Position numbers and translations under genes: made by a program. The notes below the pieces were generated by a model that saw only the letters and a list, made by a program, of their open reading frames with translations, was not told where the DNA came from and did no database searches. A stretch of DNA of 64,000 nt from Martinezella rhizogenes (lineage in GTDB: Bacteria; Pseudomonadota; Alphaproteobacteria; Rhizobiales; Rhizobiaceae), in assembly GCA_013322215.1 (NCBI GenBank), contig JAAMEZ010000022.1:238246-302245 (forward strand), in the 5' to 3' direction. How positions within the stretch are numbered: the stretch's first letter is position 1; every line of letters begins with the position of its first letter. Positions 51,414-63,934 of the stretch are shown one piece after another.

Positions 51414-52688
51414 ATGGCACGCATCGTGATGAAATTCGGCGGAACCTCCGTCGCGGATCTGGACCGTATCAAGAACGTCGCACGCCATGTGAAACGTGAG
51501 GTCGATGCCGGTCACGAAGTGGCAGTCGTCGTTTCCGCCATGTCCGGCAAGACCAACGAGCTGGTCGGCTGGGTTCAGAACATGCCCAAAGTCGCCGGCG
51601 CCGAACACTCGATCTATGATGCGCGCGAATATGACGCCGTGGTTGCTTCGGGCGAGCAGGTCACGTCAGGCCTTTTGGCGATCGCGCTACAGGCGATGGG
51701 CATCAATGCCCGCTCCTGGCAGGGCTGGCAGATCCCGATCCGCACCGATAACGCCCATGGCGCGGCCCGCATTCTCGACATCGACGGCGAGGACATGATC
51801 CGCCGCATGAAGGAAGGCCAGGTGGCCGTTGTTGCCGGCTTCCAGGGTCTCGGCCCCGACAATCGCCTTGCGACGCTCGGCCGCGGCGGTTCCGATACCT
51901 CGGCCGTTGCGATCGCCGCCGCCGTCAAGGCTGACCGTTGCGATATCTATACCGATGTCGACGGCGTCTATACGACCGATCCGCGCATCGAGCCCAAGGC
52001 ACGTCGCCTGAAAAAGATCGCCTTCGAGGAAATGCTCGAAATGGCCTCCCTCGGCGCCAAGGTGCTGCAGGTGCGCTCGGTCGAGCTTGCCATGGTGTTC
52101 AAGGTCCGCACCTTCGTGCGTTCGTCTTTCGAGGATCCCGATGCTCCGGGCATGGGCGATCTGCTTAACCCGCCCGGAACGCTGATTTGTGACGAGGATG
52201 AAATCGTGGAACAGGAAGTAGTCACCGGCATTGCCTATGCCAAGGATGAGGCCCAGATCTCGCTGCGTCGTCTTGCCGACCGGCCGGGTGTCTCCGCCGC
52301 GATCTTCGGGCCGCTGGCCGAAAACCACATCAATGTCGACATGATCGTCCAGAACATTTCCGAGGACGGCTCCAAGACCGACATGACCTTCACGGTTCCC
52401 TCCGGCGATGTCGACAAGGCGCTGCGCGTTCTCGGCGAAAACAAGGAAAAGATCGGTTACGACGTCGTCCAGAGCGAATCAGGTCTGGTCAAGGTGTCGG
52501 TCATCGGCATCGGCATGCGCTCGCATGCAGGCGTGGCCGCGACCGCTTTCCGGGCACTTGCCGAAAAAGGCATCAACATCAAGGCCATTACGACGTCAGA
52601 AATCAAGATTTCCATCCTGATTGACGGTCCTTATGCAGAACTGGCAGTCAGGACTTTGCATTCCTGCTACGGTCTGGATAAGAGTTGA
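51414..52688 (+). CDS. lysC: Aspartate kinase
   Basis: 424 residues. The kinase N-terminus MKFGGTSVADL, the central GRGGSDTSAVAI and YTDVDGVYTTDPR are the aspartokinase signature. Two ACT domains follow (about 270-340 and 350-415). It commits aspartate to lysine, threonine and methionine; the ACT domains give feedback control by end products. The ATG is preceded by AGAGG. It is followed by ptsP after 100 bases. Confidence 0.96.
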   Translation: MARIVMKFGGTSVADLDRIKNVARHVKREVDAGHEVAVVVSAMSGKTNELVGWVQNMPKVAGAEHSIYDAREYDAVVASGEQVTSGLLAIALQAMGINARSWQGWQIPIRTDNAHGAARILDIDGEDMIRRMKEGQVAVVAGFQGLGPDNRLATLGRGGSDTSAVAIAAAVKADRCDIYTDVDGVYTTDPRIEPKARRLKKIAFEEMLEMASLGAKVLQVRSVELAMVFKVRTFVRSSFEDPDAPGMGDLLNPPGTLICDEDEIVEQEVVTGIAYAKDEAQISLRRLADRPGVSAAIFGPLAENHINVDMIVQNISEDGSKTDMTFTVPSGDVDKALRVLGENKEKIGYDVVQSESGLVKVSVIGIGMRSHAGVAATAFRALAEKGINIKAITTSEIKISILIDGPYAELAVRTLHSCYGLDKS

Positions 52689-52788
52689 TTCAGGACTGTT
52701 GACGAGGGACCGTGACGGAGGCGAGTTTCGGCCGGCCCTGACGTGGGCAAGACAGGCATGAGATCTTGATTCGGGAGCTAGTGGCGCA

Positions 52789-55056
52789 ATGAGAGACCTA
52801 TCCGGCGGTCCACGCGTTCTGCTCAAGCGGCTACGCGAATTGATGGCGGAGCCGCTGGAGCCGCAGGAGCGCCTTGACCGGATCGTCCGCCAGATCGCCA
52901 GCAATATGGTCGCCGAGGTGTGCTCGGTCTATGTGCTGCGCGCCGACGGTGTCCTGGAACTTTACGCCACCGAGGGCCTGAACAAAGAGGCCGTCCACCT
53001 CTCGCAATTGAAGATGGGGCAAGGTCTCGTCGGCACGATCGCCGCATCCGCCCAACCGCTCAATCTTTCGGACGCGCAATCGCATCCGGCCTTCCGCTAC
53101 CTGCCGGAAACCGGCGAAGAGATTTATCATTCCTTCCTCGGCGTGCCGATCCTGCGTACCGGCCGGTCGCTCGGCGTTCTCGTCGTCCAGAACAAGGCGA
53201 GCCGCAACTACCGCGAGGAAGAGCTGGAGGCGCTCGAGACGACGGCCATGGTGCTGGCCGAGATGATCGCCACCGGCGAGCTGAAGAAGATCACCAAGCC
53301 TGGCCTGGAACTCGATCTTACCCGCTCCGTGACTATCGACGGCGACACTTACAATGAAGGTATCGGCCTGGGCTATGTCGTGCTGCACGAGCCGCGCATC
53401 GTCGTCACCAATCTGTTGAACGAGGATGCCGACAAGGAAATCGGCCGTCTTGCCGAAGCGCTCGGCTCGCTGCGCATTTCGATCGACGACATGCTGTCGC
53501 GCCGCGACGTTTCCATGGAAGGCGAGCATCGTGAGGTGCTTGAAACCTACCGCATGTTCGCGCACGACCAGGGCTGGGTGCGCAAGCTCGAGGAAGCCGT
53601 CCGCAACGGCCTGACCGCTGAAGCCGCGGTTGAAAAGGTGCAGAGCGACACGAAGGCGCGCATGATGCGCCTCACCGATCCCTATCTGCGCGAGCGCATG
53701 CACGATTTCGAAGATCTGGCGAACCGGCTACTCCGGCAGCTTATCGGTAATTCGGGCCGCACCAGCGCCGAAGGTTTCCCAGGCGATGCCATCATCTTCG
53801 CGCGCGCCATGGGTGCGGCAGAGCTGCTCGACTATCCGCGTGCCAATATTCGCGGTCTTGTGCTGGAAGAGGGTGCGGTCACGAGCCACGTCGTCATCGT
53901 GGCGCGTGCCATGGGCATTCCGGTCGTCGGACAGGCGGTAGGCGTTGTTGCGCTGGCGGAAAATGGCGATCCTGTCATCATCGACGGCGATGGCGGTCAC
54001 GTGCATCTGCGGCCGATGGCAGATCATCAACGCTCTTATGAAGAGAAGGTGCGGTTCCGCGCTCGTCGGCAGGAGCAGTTCCGTGCGTTGCGCTCCGTTG
54101 AGCCGGTTACCAAGGACGGGCAGCGCATTTCTCTGCTGATGAATGCAGGTCTCTTGGTCGACCTGCCGCAGCTCTCCGAATCCGGCGCCGAGGGTATCGG
54201 TCTGTTCCGCACCGAGCTGCAGTTCATGATCGCCTCGACCATGCCGAAGGCGGAAGAACAGGAAGTCTTCTATCGCAATGTGATGAAGCAGGCGGGCGGG
54301 CGCGTCGTTACCTTCCGCACGCTCGACATCGGCGGCGACAAGGTCGTACCCTATTTCCGTGCGCATGAGGAAGAGAACCCGGCGCTCGGCTGGCGCGCCA
54401 TCCGTCTCTCGCTCGACCGGCCGGGTCTGCTGCGCACGCAGCTGAGAGCCATGCTGAAGGCTGCAGCCGACAACGAATTGAAGATGATGGTGCCGATGGT
54501 CACGGAAGTCTCCGAGATCAGGGCGGTGCGCGAGCTCCTGCAGAAGGAAGTGCAGCATCTTTCACGCTTCGGGCACGGCCTGCCGCGCAAGCTGCAATTT
54601 GGCGCCATGCTTGAGGTGCCGGCGCTCCTGTGGCAGCTGGACGAGCTGATGGCGGAAGTCGATTTCGTCTCCGTCGGTTCCAACGACCTGTTCCAGTTTT
54701 CGATGGCGGTCGATCGCGGCAATGCCCGCGTTTCGGATCGCTTCGACCCACTCGAACGTCCGTTCCTGCGTATCCTGCGTGATATCGTGCGCGCCGGCGA
54801 GCGCAACAAGACGCCGGTAACTCTTTGCGGCGAACTGGCCGGCAAGACGATTTCGGCCATGGCCCTGCTCGGCATCGGCTTCCGTGCAGTGTCCATGTCG
54901 CCGGCCTCGATCGGTCCGGTCAAGGCGATGCTGCTCGGGCTCGACCTCAAGGCCCTGTCTGATGTCATGGAGGCAGCGCTCGATGACAAGCAGCCGACGA
55001 CGTCCATGCGGGATATCCTTGCGCGCTTTGCCGAGAGCCACAATATTCCGCTTTAG
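52789..55056 (+). CDS. ptsP: Nitrogen PTS enzyme I (EI-Ntr)
   Basis: 755 residues. An N-terminal GAF domain (about 20-165), absent from sugar-type enzyme I, identifies EI-Ntr. The phosphoryl-accepting histidine is His 367 in GAVTSHVVI. The PEP-binding TIM barrel has GIGLFRTELQFM and DVEEVDFVSVGSNDLFQF-type blocks. It starts the PtsP-NPr-EIIA-Ntr relay that links nitrogen and carbon status to potassium transport and polyhydroxybutyrate. The other relay genes are not in the window. A degenerate repeat follows its stop. Confidence 0.95.
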   Translation: MRDLSGGPRVLLKRLRELMAEPLEPQERLDRIVRQIASNMVAEVCSVYVLRADGVLELYATEGLNKEAVHLSQLKMGQGLVGTIAASAQPLNLSDAQSHPAFRYLPETGEEIYHSFLGVPILRTGRSLGVLVVQNKASRNYREEELEALETTAMVLAEMIATGELKKITKPGLELDLTRSVTIDGDTYNEGIGLGYVVLHEPRIVVTNLLNEDADKEIGRLAEALGSLRISIDDMLSRRDVSMEGEHREVLETYRMFAHDQGWVRKLEEAVRNGLTAEAAVEKVQSDTKARMMRLTDPYLRERMHDFEDLANRLLRQLIGNSGRTSAEGFPGDAIIFARAMGAAELLDYPRANIRGLVLEEGAVTSHVVIVARAMGIPVVGQAVGVVALAENGDPVIIDGDGGHVHLRPMADHQRSYEEKVRFRARRQEQFRALRSVEPVTKDGQRISLLMNAGLLVDLPQLSESGAEGIGLFRTELQFMIASTMPKAEEQEVFYRNVMKQAGGRVVTFRTLDIGGDKVVPYFRAHEEENPALGWRAIRLSLDRPGLLRTQLRAMLKAAADNELKMMVPMVTEVSEIRAVRELLQKEVQHLSRFGHGLPRKLQFGAMLEVPALLWQLDELMAEVDFVSVGSNDLFQFSMAVDRGNARVSDRFDPLERPFLRILRDIVRAGERNKTPVTLCGELAGKTISAMALLGIGFRAVSMSPASIGPVKAMLLGLDLKALSDVMEAALDDKQPTTSMRDILARFAESHNIPL

Positions 55057-55130
55057 CGTGCGATCCTGAAAGACACGAAGCGGTTTGCGGGCAGGATCAT
55101 GCGCATCACATCAAAGCAGAGATAATAAGA
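55057..55130. repeat. Degenerate relative of the RIME-like element
   Basis: GCGTGCGATCCTGAAAGACA, then AAGCGGTTTGCGGGCAGGAT and CATGCGCATCACATCAAAG, align with the first hairpin and the spacer of the full element but with many changes. Only about 75 bases are present and the second hairpin is missing. It lies between ptsP and prfA. Confidence 0.5.
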
Positions 55131-55146
55131 AGAATTGGAGTTAAGG

Positions 55147-56226
55147 GTGGCGAAGCTCCCCGTTGAAAAAATGCGCGAATTGGAACGCCGCTTCGGCGAG
55201 ATCGAAGCGCGCATGTCCGCCGGCCCGGCCGCGGATGTCTATGTGAAGCTTGCTTCCGAATATTCCGAATTGCAGCCGGTCGTCGTCAAGATCCGCGACT
55301 ATGAACGTGTTCTCACCGAGGCTGCAGATCTCGAAACCATGCTCGCCGACAAGTCGGTCGACCGTGAAATGCGAGATCTGGCCGAAATGGAGCTGCCCGA
55401 GGTCAAGGAGCGCATCGAGACGCTGGAAAAGGATATCCAGATCGAGCTTCTGCCGAAGGATGCGGCCGACGAGAAGAGCGCGATCCTCGAAATCCGCGCC
55501 GGTACCGGCGGCTCCGAGGCGGCGCTTTTCGCGGGCGACCTTTTCCGCATGTATGAGCGTTTTGCCGCCAGCAACGGCTGGAAAGTGGAAGTGCTTTCCG
55601 CCAGCGACGGCGAAGCGGGCGGCTTCAAGGAAATCATCGCCACGATCAGCGGCAAGGGCGTGTTCTCCAGGCTGAAATTCGAATCCGGCGTGCACCGTGT
55701 GCAGCGCGTGCCGGAAACCGAGGCGAGCGGGCGCATCCATACCTCGGCGGCAACCGTCGCGGTGCTGCCGGAAGCCGAGGAAATCGATATCGAGATCCGG
55801 CCCGAGGATATTCGTATCGACACCATGCGTTCTTCCGGCGCTGGCGGCCAGCACGTCAACACGACGGACTCGGCCGTGCGCATCACGCATCTCCCCTCCG
55901 GCATCGTGGTGACGAGCTCGGAAAAATCGCAGCATCAGAACCGTGCGAAGGCTATGCAGGTCTTGCGCTCGCGCCTGTTCGACATGGAGCGCCAGCGCGC
56001 CGACAGTGAACGCTCCGCCGATCGCAAGAGCCAGGTCGGCTCGGGTGACCGCTCCGAACGTATCCGTACCTATAATTTCCCGCAGGGACGCGTCACCGAT
56101 CACCGTATCAACCTGACGCTCTATAAGCTCGACCGGATGATGGTCGGCGAGATCGACGAAGTGGTCGATGCGCTGCTGGCGGATTACCAGGCGAGCCAGC
56201 TCGCCCAGCTCGGCGAACAGGCGTGA
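55147..56226 (+). CDS. prfA: Peptide chain release factor 1
   Basis: 359 residues. GGQ (233-235 in [11 protein letters not shown]) triggers peptide release, and PET (189-191) is the stop-codon recognition tripeptide of RF1. It releases at UAA and UAG. The start is GTG at 55147 with GGAG and AAGG upstream, giving [16 protein letters not shown]. The TTG at 55135 would put the ribosome binding site inside the coding region. It overlaps prmC by four bases. Confidence 0.95.
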   Translation: MAKLPVEKMRELERRFGEIEARMSAGPAADVYVKLASEYSELQPVVVKIRDYERVLTEAADLETMLADKSVDREMRDLAEMELPEVKERIETLEKDIQIELLPKDAADEKSAILEIRAGTGGSEAALFAGDLFRMYERFAASNGWKVEVLSASDGEAGGFKEIIATISGKGVFSRLKFESGVHRVQRVPETEASGRIHTSAATVAVLPEAEEIDIEIRPEDIRIDTMRSSGAGGQHVNTTDSAVRITHLPSGIVVTSSEKSQHQNRAKAMQVLRSRLFDMERQRADSERSADRKSQVGSGDRSERIRTYNFPQGRVTDHRINLTLYKLDRMMVGEIDEVVDALLADYQASQLAQLGEQA

Positions 56227-57098
56227 GCGGCGGGCAGCGGCCGACCATATCCGGGCTCCTGCAGGAGGTGCGCGCCCGCTTCGCCGAGGCCGATCTCGAT
56301 GATCCCGCTACGGAAGCCCGCATTCTTGTCGGCGGCCTTCTGCATCTTTCCGCCACCGGGCTCGTGACACATGGCTCCGAGCCTGTGTCTGAGGGTGATG
56401 CCGCGGCGGTACGCGCGGCGATCGCCCGCCGGCTCAAACATGAGCCGGTCTATCGCATTCTCGGCGAGCGGGAGTTTTATGGACTTTCCCTCAAGCTTTC
56501 GGCAGCGACGCTCGAACCGCGGCCCGATACGGAAATTCTTGTCGATACGATGTTGCCGCACCTGCGGCGTCTTGAATCCAAAGTCGGCAATGTCCATATA
56601 CTCGATATCGGAACGGGAACCGGGGCCATTTGTTTGGCTCTGCTTCATGAATGCCCCGGAGCGACGGGTGTAGGTTCCGATATTTCCGGCGAGGCGCTGG
56701 AAACCGCTCGCGGGAACGCTGAGCGAAATGGCCTGGCGGCGCGGTTCGGGACTGCGCAAGGAAGCTGGTTTGAAGCCATCCACGGATGTTTTCATGTGAT
56801 TGTCTCAAATCCGCCCTATATTGCGTCTAGTGTCATTTCCACTCTCGCTCCAGAAGTAAAGGATTTCGATCCTCCCGCGGCCCTTGACGGGGGCCTTGAT
56901 GGGCTGGATGCATACAGGGCGATCGCAAAGGATGCGGCTCGATTTCTATATCCGAATGGTATGATTGGTGTGGAGATCGGCTACGATCAGCGTGAAACGG
57001 TGACTTCGGTTTTTGAAGGAGCAGGATTTTCCCTTGTCGAGGCGGTTCGTGACTACGGCCAGAACGACCGGGTTCTTGTGTTTGAATTTCAACATTAA
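56223..57098 (+). CDS. prmC: Release factor glutamine methyltransferase PrmC
   Basis: 291 residues. SAM motif DIGTGTG (128-134) and the N5-glutamine motif NPPY (196-199) are present. It methylates the GGQ glutamine of RF1 and RF2, so it modifies the product of the gene just upstream. The start is GTG at 56223 overlapping the prfA stop as GTGA. The N-terminal helical domain for release-factor binding is intact. Gap 57099-57446 after it holds no certain gene (see findings). Confidence 0.95.
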   Translation: MSGGQRPTISGLLQEVRARFAEADLDDPATEARILVGGLLHLSATGLVTHGSEPVSEGDAAAVRAAIARRLKHEPVYRILGEREFYGLSLKLSAATLEPRPDTEILVDTMLPHLRRLESKVGNVHILDIGTGTGAICLALLHECPGATGVGSDISGEALETARGNAERNGLAARFGTAQGSWFEAIHGCFHVIVSNPPYIASSVISTLAPEVKDFDPPAALDGGLDGLDAYRAIAKDAARFLYPNGMIGVEIGYDQRETVTSVFEGAGFSLVEAVRDYGQNDRVLVFEFQH

Positions 57099-57446
57099 CG
57101 TCACATTTTGCAGCGGATTTGTGGGACCCTTGTTGTTATCGCAAAGAAAAAGCTTGGATTTCCTGAGGAAGCAATATAGGTTGCGCTCACGCGTTGGGCG
57201 GCTGGGAATGAGCGAGACGATTCGCTTATCTTGGACAGCCTCGGGGAACCGCTCTTTGGTAAGAGTGTCAAAGGTTGAAGATAACCCAATGCGTGATCAG
57301 TTTAATCTGACGTAGTCGAGCGGCAGACCGGCGCCAAAGCGCAGTTTGCTTGCGGCACGAAAGCCCTGGTTTGGAAGTGTCCGAACTGCGGCGGCAGGTG
57401 TCGTGTATGATTTTATCCCAACGAAGAGAATTCAGGTGAAGGATCT

Positions 57447-58148
57447 ATGAGGCCAGGACAGCAGAACAAGCGCGGTCGGGGGCGTGGTAATAACAACAAC
57501 GGCGGCGGCGGCGGAAATAACAACAACAATTTCAACCGCAAGGGCTCGAACCCGCTGACCAGGACTTACGACAGCTCCGGTCCCGATGTGAAAATCCGCG
57601 GAACCGCACAGCATATCGCCGAGAAGTACGCGGCCTTGGCTCGCGATGCTCAAAGCTCTGGCGACCGCGTCATGGCAGAAAATTACCTGCAGCATGCCGA
57701 ACACTATAATCGGATCATTGCCAGCGCGCAGGCGCAGATGCAGGAACGCTACCAGCGCGACGATCATCACAACTACAATGACCGCGATAATGCCGAGCGT
57801 GACATCGACGATATGGATGCGCAGGAGATCGACGATCAGCCGCAGATGGCTCAGCCGTCGGCGCGCCCGCAGCATGCTGCTCCGGCCGTTGCCGCGGCGC
57901 CTGCTCACGAGCCCGAAGCCATCAACGGTACTGGCCCGCAGCCGGTGATCGAAGGCATTCCGGCCGAAGTGGCGATAGAAGAAGAAACTCCGGCAGTTGC
58001 CGCCACCGAGCGCCAGCCGCGCCGTCGCAATGCGGGCGGCAATCGTCCGCGCCGCCAGCCGCGCCGTAGCGCCGCAGCCGAGGGCGAAGACCAGGGTGAA
58101 ACCGGGTCGAGCGAAGCTCCGGCTATGGCGGATGCGGCCTCGGAATAA
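57447..58148 (+). CDS. DUF4167 family protein, probable RNA-binding
   Basis: 233 residues. A very N- and G-rich, Arg-containing N-terminus (about 1-30) leads into the conserved DUF4167 core: NPLTRTYDSSGPDVKIRG and AENYLQHAEHYNRII. The rest is low-complexity, acidic then basic with RRRNAGG-type repeats. DUF4167 is an alphaproteobacterial family of unknown function; the charged, RGG-like ends suggest nucleic acid binding, but this is inference. It commonly sits next to prmC and clpB, as here. Confidence 0.82.
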   Translation: MRPGQQNKRGRGRGNNNNGGGGGNNNNNFNRKGSNPLTRTYDSSGPDVKIRGTAQHIAEKYAALARDAQSSGDRVMAENYLQHAEHYNRIIASAQAQMQERYQRDDHHNYNDRDNAERDIDDMDAQEIDDQPQMAQPSARPQHAAPAVAAAPAHEPEAINGTGPQPVIEGIPAEVAIEEETPAVAATERQPRRRNAGGNRPRRQPRRSAAAEGEDQGETGSSEAPAMADAASE

Positions 58149-58184
58149 GGCTTGTACGCCTTCTGGCGCAGCGGGCAGAAAGTC

Positions 58185-58227
58185 AAAACGGCAACGGCAG
58201 TGCGACATGCGCTGCCGTTGCCGTTTT
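58185..58227 (+). terminator. Long hairpin after the DUF4167 gene
   Basis: A perfect 16-bp stem, AAAACGGCAACGGCAG / CTGCCGTTGCCGTTTT, with an 11-base loop, 36 bases after the stop. The flanking A-run and T-run make it a bidirectional-type intrinsic terminator. Confidence 0.85.
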
Positions 58228-58323
58228 GCTATGATGGGCGCATGATAAAGAGTGGAATGGTCGCATGATCGCTGTCTTGACCGCGGTCTGAAGGCTATTG
58301 GGCAACCGAGAGGGAAATGTTCG

Positions 58324-58701
58324 ATGCCATCGACCAATGAAGTTGGTTGTCGTTTCTGTCAGGGGAACGATCTGCTCAGCGATGCGCCGTTGGGTGGGAA
58401 TCGTGCATTCTATATGCTTGGAAGCATCGATCCGGAGATGCCGCACGCCGTGATGATCATCCTACGTCGGCACGCGGAAGATCCTTTCGACATATGGCCT
58501 GATGAATGGGCCGAGCTTGCCGAAATGCTTGTCGTGGCCAAGGCCCATCTCGCATCCTGTAATCCTGACGGCTTTACCCTTGGCTGGAATGTTGGTGCGG
58601 CTGCGGGTCAGCATGTGTTTCACGTCCATCTGCATGTGGTCGCCCGCTTCGCCGGCGAGCGCAATGCAGGCAAAGGAATTCGAGCCGTCATCCGCGGCTG
58701 A
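58324..58701 (+). CDS. HIT family protein
   Basis: 125 residues. The histidine triad is HVFHVHLHVV (about 102-111), with N98 in LGWNVGAAAG. HIT proteins hydrolyse or transfer nucleotides attached to phosphate or amine groups. The ATG at 58324 follows GAGAGGG and gives a domain-proximal start; the frame from 58252 is not needed. The N-terminal CRFCQGND could bind zinc. Its terminator is not obvious. Confidence 0.9.
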   Translation: MPSTNEVGCRFCQGNDLLSDAPLGGNRAFYMLGSIDPEMPHAVMIILRRHAEDPFDIWPDEWAELAEMLVVAKAHLASCNPDGFTLGWNVGAAAGQHVFHVHLHVVARFAGERNAGKGIRAVIRG

Positions 58702-58934
58702 GGCGGGGGTGACTTCGAGGTTGCCGGCAGTGGGGCGGAGTGTTCGGCCGGGCAAAATCTCGCGCTTTTTTCACATCTTGCACCCTTTAAACTTTTCAAA
58801 TCTCCTCCCATATTCTCTCCAGTTGTCTTGCCGCAAATCTCAACGGCGGAAAGGCGGGGCCTGCCTCTTGAGGGGGCTCAATCTCAATCATCGATCTGTG
58901 CCTTTCTGGGCAGAGCGATTCATGGAGGTCTCAT

Positions 58935-61535
<2,601 letters not shown>

Positions 61536-61559
61536 ACGGGACTGGATGAACAAACACAG

Positions 61560-61584
61560 ATGGCGGTCTTCGGGCCGCCATTTT
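61560..61584 (+). terminator. Intrinsic terminator of clpB
   Basis: ATGGCGG / CCGCCAT extended by C-G and T-G pairs to a UUCG-type tetraloop, followed by TTTTGCTGTT, 25 bases after the clpB stop. Confidence 0.85.
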
Positions 61585-61637
61585 GCTGTTGGCCATAGTG
61601 GCGAGAGGCCAGCACGAAATTGGCCGGTCGGCGGAGA

Positions 61638-63578
61638 TTATTTGCTGGCGATCTGCTTCGACTTGTCGTCGGTGAGCAGCGTATCGATGCGTTTGCGCTC
61701 TTCCTGGAACTTGGCGAGCGCATCGCCTTCCAGCGATTTGCCGCCAGGAAGGCGGATGCGCAACGGATCGACCTTCGTGCCGTTGACGATCAGCTCATAG
61801 TGCAGGTGAGGGCCAGTCGCGAGACCTGTCGAGCCGATAAAGCCGATCACCTGTCCTTGCACCACCTTCGCGCCAGGGACGACGCCTTTGGCGATGGCGC
61901 TCTGGTGATTGTAGGAGGAGACATAGCCATTGGCATGGCGGATCAGCGTCTGGTTGCCGAAGCCGCCCGAATCCCAGCCGGCTTTTTCGACGATGCCGTT
62001 GCCGGCCGCGATGATCGGCGTGCCGCGCGGGGCTGCCCAGTCGACGCCAGTATGCATGCGGGCAAAACCGAGGATGGGGTGACGACGCATGCCGAAGCCG
62101 GATTTGAAGATGCCCGTGGGAACGGGGTTGCGCAGCAGGAACTGCCGGATGCTCTTGCCGGCTTCGTCGAAGTAATCGATCGAATGATCGGTCGGGTCCT
62201 CGAAGCGATAGAAGCGGGTGACGTTGTCGCCGAACCTGGCGTTGACGTAGAGCAGTTCCGAATCGGCCGTCGCCTGTCCCTTGTCGTCGGTGACCGAGAA
62301 GAAGGCCTCCAGCGAATCCGTCGGCTTCAGCTGTGCCTGGAAATCGACGTTGCTCGCGAGCAGCTTGACGATCTGCGCCACCATCTCCTTGGTCATGCCG
62401 TAGGAGAGGGCGGCGCGATAGATGCCATCATAGACGCTCGGCAGATCGCGCCCAGCCGCCGTGACCGGGGCGTCGTTGTCGAAAGCCGTTGATATGGCGT
62501 CGAGCATCGGCGGTGCATTGCCGGCAATGAATTCGCCGTGATCGTTCTGCGCGATGGTCAGCAGATGTTTCGTGCCGCGATAAATGCTGGCGCGGATGAT
62601 TTTGGCCTGCTCGCCCTTCTGCAGGATGCCAATGCGCAGTACGTCACCGGCGGAGACGTCGGCCGAGCCGAAAAGCGGCTGGATCTTGGCCGCCACATCA
62701 TCCGCGTCGGCCTTAAGATAGCCGGCGCCGGTCAGCGCGGTGGCAATCGGCATGTTTTCGCGGACGGGAATGATGTCGTCGGCAAATTCTTCCGTCTGCG
62801 CAGTCACGGCTTCCGGGGCGGAAACGGACATGTTTTCTTCGACGATACGGGCTGCGAGGCCCGCCGTCAGGTCGACATCGGAATCATCATTGGCGAAGCG
62901 ACGCGGGTCGACATAGTAGAGCGCCGAAAGCTGGGTATTGCCATCAGCGAGCACCGAACCGTTGGAACGGACATTCTCTTCGACCTCATCAAGCGACATG
63001 GAGCCAGCGAGCTGGAATGGAATGTCCTTGGTGGGAAAGGGGATCGTTTTCAGGCTGACTTCGGATTCGACGTCCGATCCGTAGATGGCGCCGGTCTTGT
63101 TGGCGGGCTGCGGTATGTTTTCGTCGGCGGAAAAGATCGCCAGCGGGTCGAAGGGCGGGTAGCTCTCATTGGCGATGCGATTGGTGGCGAGCGCGATCTT
63201 CACATGGGCGAAGGGTTGGCGGCGCACCACTTCCTTGTCGCCATCGCGCACAACGGTCGAGACTTCGAGAATATTGCGGTCGGACGGCTTCGAAGCGATC
63301 GCGGTGGAAATCAGCCGGCTGCCGCGGGTGACCTGATTGTCGGTGGCACTATGACTGTCGACTGTCGCATAGGCTTCAGCGGGGATGGCCAACTGCTGCC
63401 GGCCGTCGAGTGCGGCAAACAATGCCACTCCCATCAGGATGCTCGAGGTAACGCCGGTCAGGAAGGTGCCGGAAAGCCAACGGAGAGAAACCTCGCGCCG
63501 ATCCGGCGCCCGCCTGCCATCGGCCAGGATCGGCGGCTCGTTACCGAGCGATCGGAGCATCATCTTGTCCGTCATCAT
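61638..63578 (-). CDS. Membrane-anchored M23 family metallopeptidase
   Basis: 646 residues. One membrane segment (about 36-56) anchors a long periplasmic region of about 400 residues with no clear similarity, then a LytM (M23) domain at about 490-610. The zinc ligands are His 509 and Asp 513 (MHTGVDW) and His 591/593 (GPHLHYEL). The family cuts peptidoglycan cross-links or activates amidases; all ligands are present, so catalysis is likely. It is convergent with clpB. Start at 63578 (MMTDKMM) is one of two adjacent ATGs. Confidence 0.9.
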   Translation of the reverse strand: MMTDKMMLRSLGNEPPILADGRRAPDRREVSLRWLSGTFLTGVTSSILMGVALFAALDGRQQLAIPAEAYATVDSHSATDNQVTRGSRLISTAIASKPSDRNILEVSTVVRDGDKEVVRRQPFAHVKIALATNRIANESYPPFDPLAIFSADENIPQPANKTGAIYGSDVESEVSLKTIPFPTKDIPFQLAGSMSLDEVEENVRSNGSVLADGNTQLSALYYVDPRRFANDDSDVDLTAGLAARIVEENMSVSAPEAVTAQTEEFADDIIPVRENMPIATALTGAGYLKADADDVAAKIQPLFGSADVSAGDVLRIGILQKGEQAKIIRASIYRGTKHLLTIAQNDHGEFIAGNAPPMLDAISTAFDNDAPVTAAGRDLPSVYDGIYRAALSYGMTKEMVAQIVKLLASNVDFQAQLKPTDSLEAFFSVTDDKGQATADSELLYVNARFGDNVTRFYRFEDPTDHSIDYFDEAGKSIRQFLLRNPVPTGIFKSGFGMRRHPILGFARMHTGVDWAAPRGTPIIAAGNGIVEKAGWDSGGFGNQTLIRHANGYVSSYNHQSAIAKGVVPGAKVVQGQVIGFIGSTGLATGPHLHYELIVNGTKVDPLRIRLPGGKSLEGDALAKFQEERKRIDTLLTDDKSKQIASK

Positions 63579-63904
63579 GCCGATCGTGATCCGCTTCCTT
63601 CATGCAAGCCGCAGGCTGGGGGCGAAGATGTGCATATTTATGACAGGGGTGTCAAATCAACCGGTCGCTTTTGCGGCGAGTCATATGCTGTTTCCCATAA
63701 AATGGCTGGGGCGATGATGAGGGCGGGGACTTAGAAATGCGGCTTTGCAGCTTGTTCTGCCATCATCCGGCCGGCCAGAGCGCTTTATCGAGGATACCTG
63801 TGGGTGTTTTGGCGGTTTATTTGCGCTGATCACAGGGGTGTTCACAAAACTCACATAAGAATCAATCAGTTATTTGTTTTTTGATTTTTTTCAAAATCGG
63901 CCTG

Positions 63905-63934
63905 TTGACTTGGTTCGGAGGTAGGGTCTATAAG
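63905..63934 (+). promoter_or_regulatory. Probable ribosomal RNA operon promoter
   Basis: -35 TTGACT (63905-63910) and -10 TATAAG (63929-63934), 18 bases apart. An AT-rich stretch with TTTGTTTTTTGATTTTTTTC (63873-63892) lies just upstream like an UP element, and the sequence after the -10 is GC-rich (GCCCGATCACTGACG), the stringent-type discriminator of rRNA promoters. From memory, it closely resembles the 16S leader promoter of rhizobial rrn operons. The rest of 63579-63904 shows no gene. The rRNA genes would lie beyond the right edge. Confidence 0.7.

Noticed and set aside
58770..58815. Heat-shock (sigma-32) promoter of clpB
   Set aside because: CTTG at 58777 and CCCATATT at 58807 are too far apart for a normal spacer; no better pair was seen.
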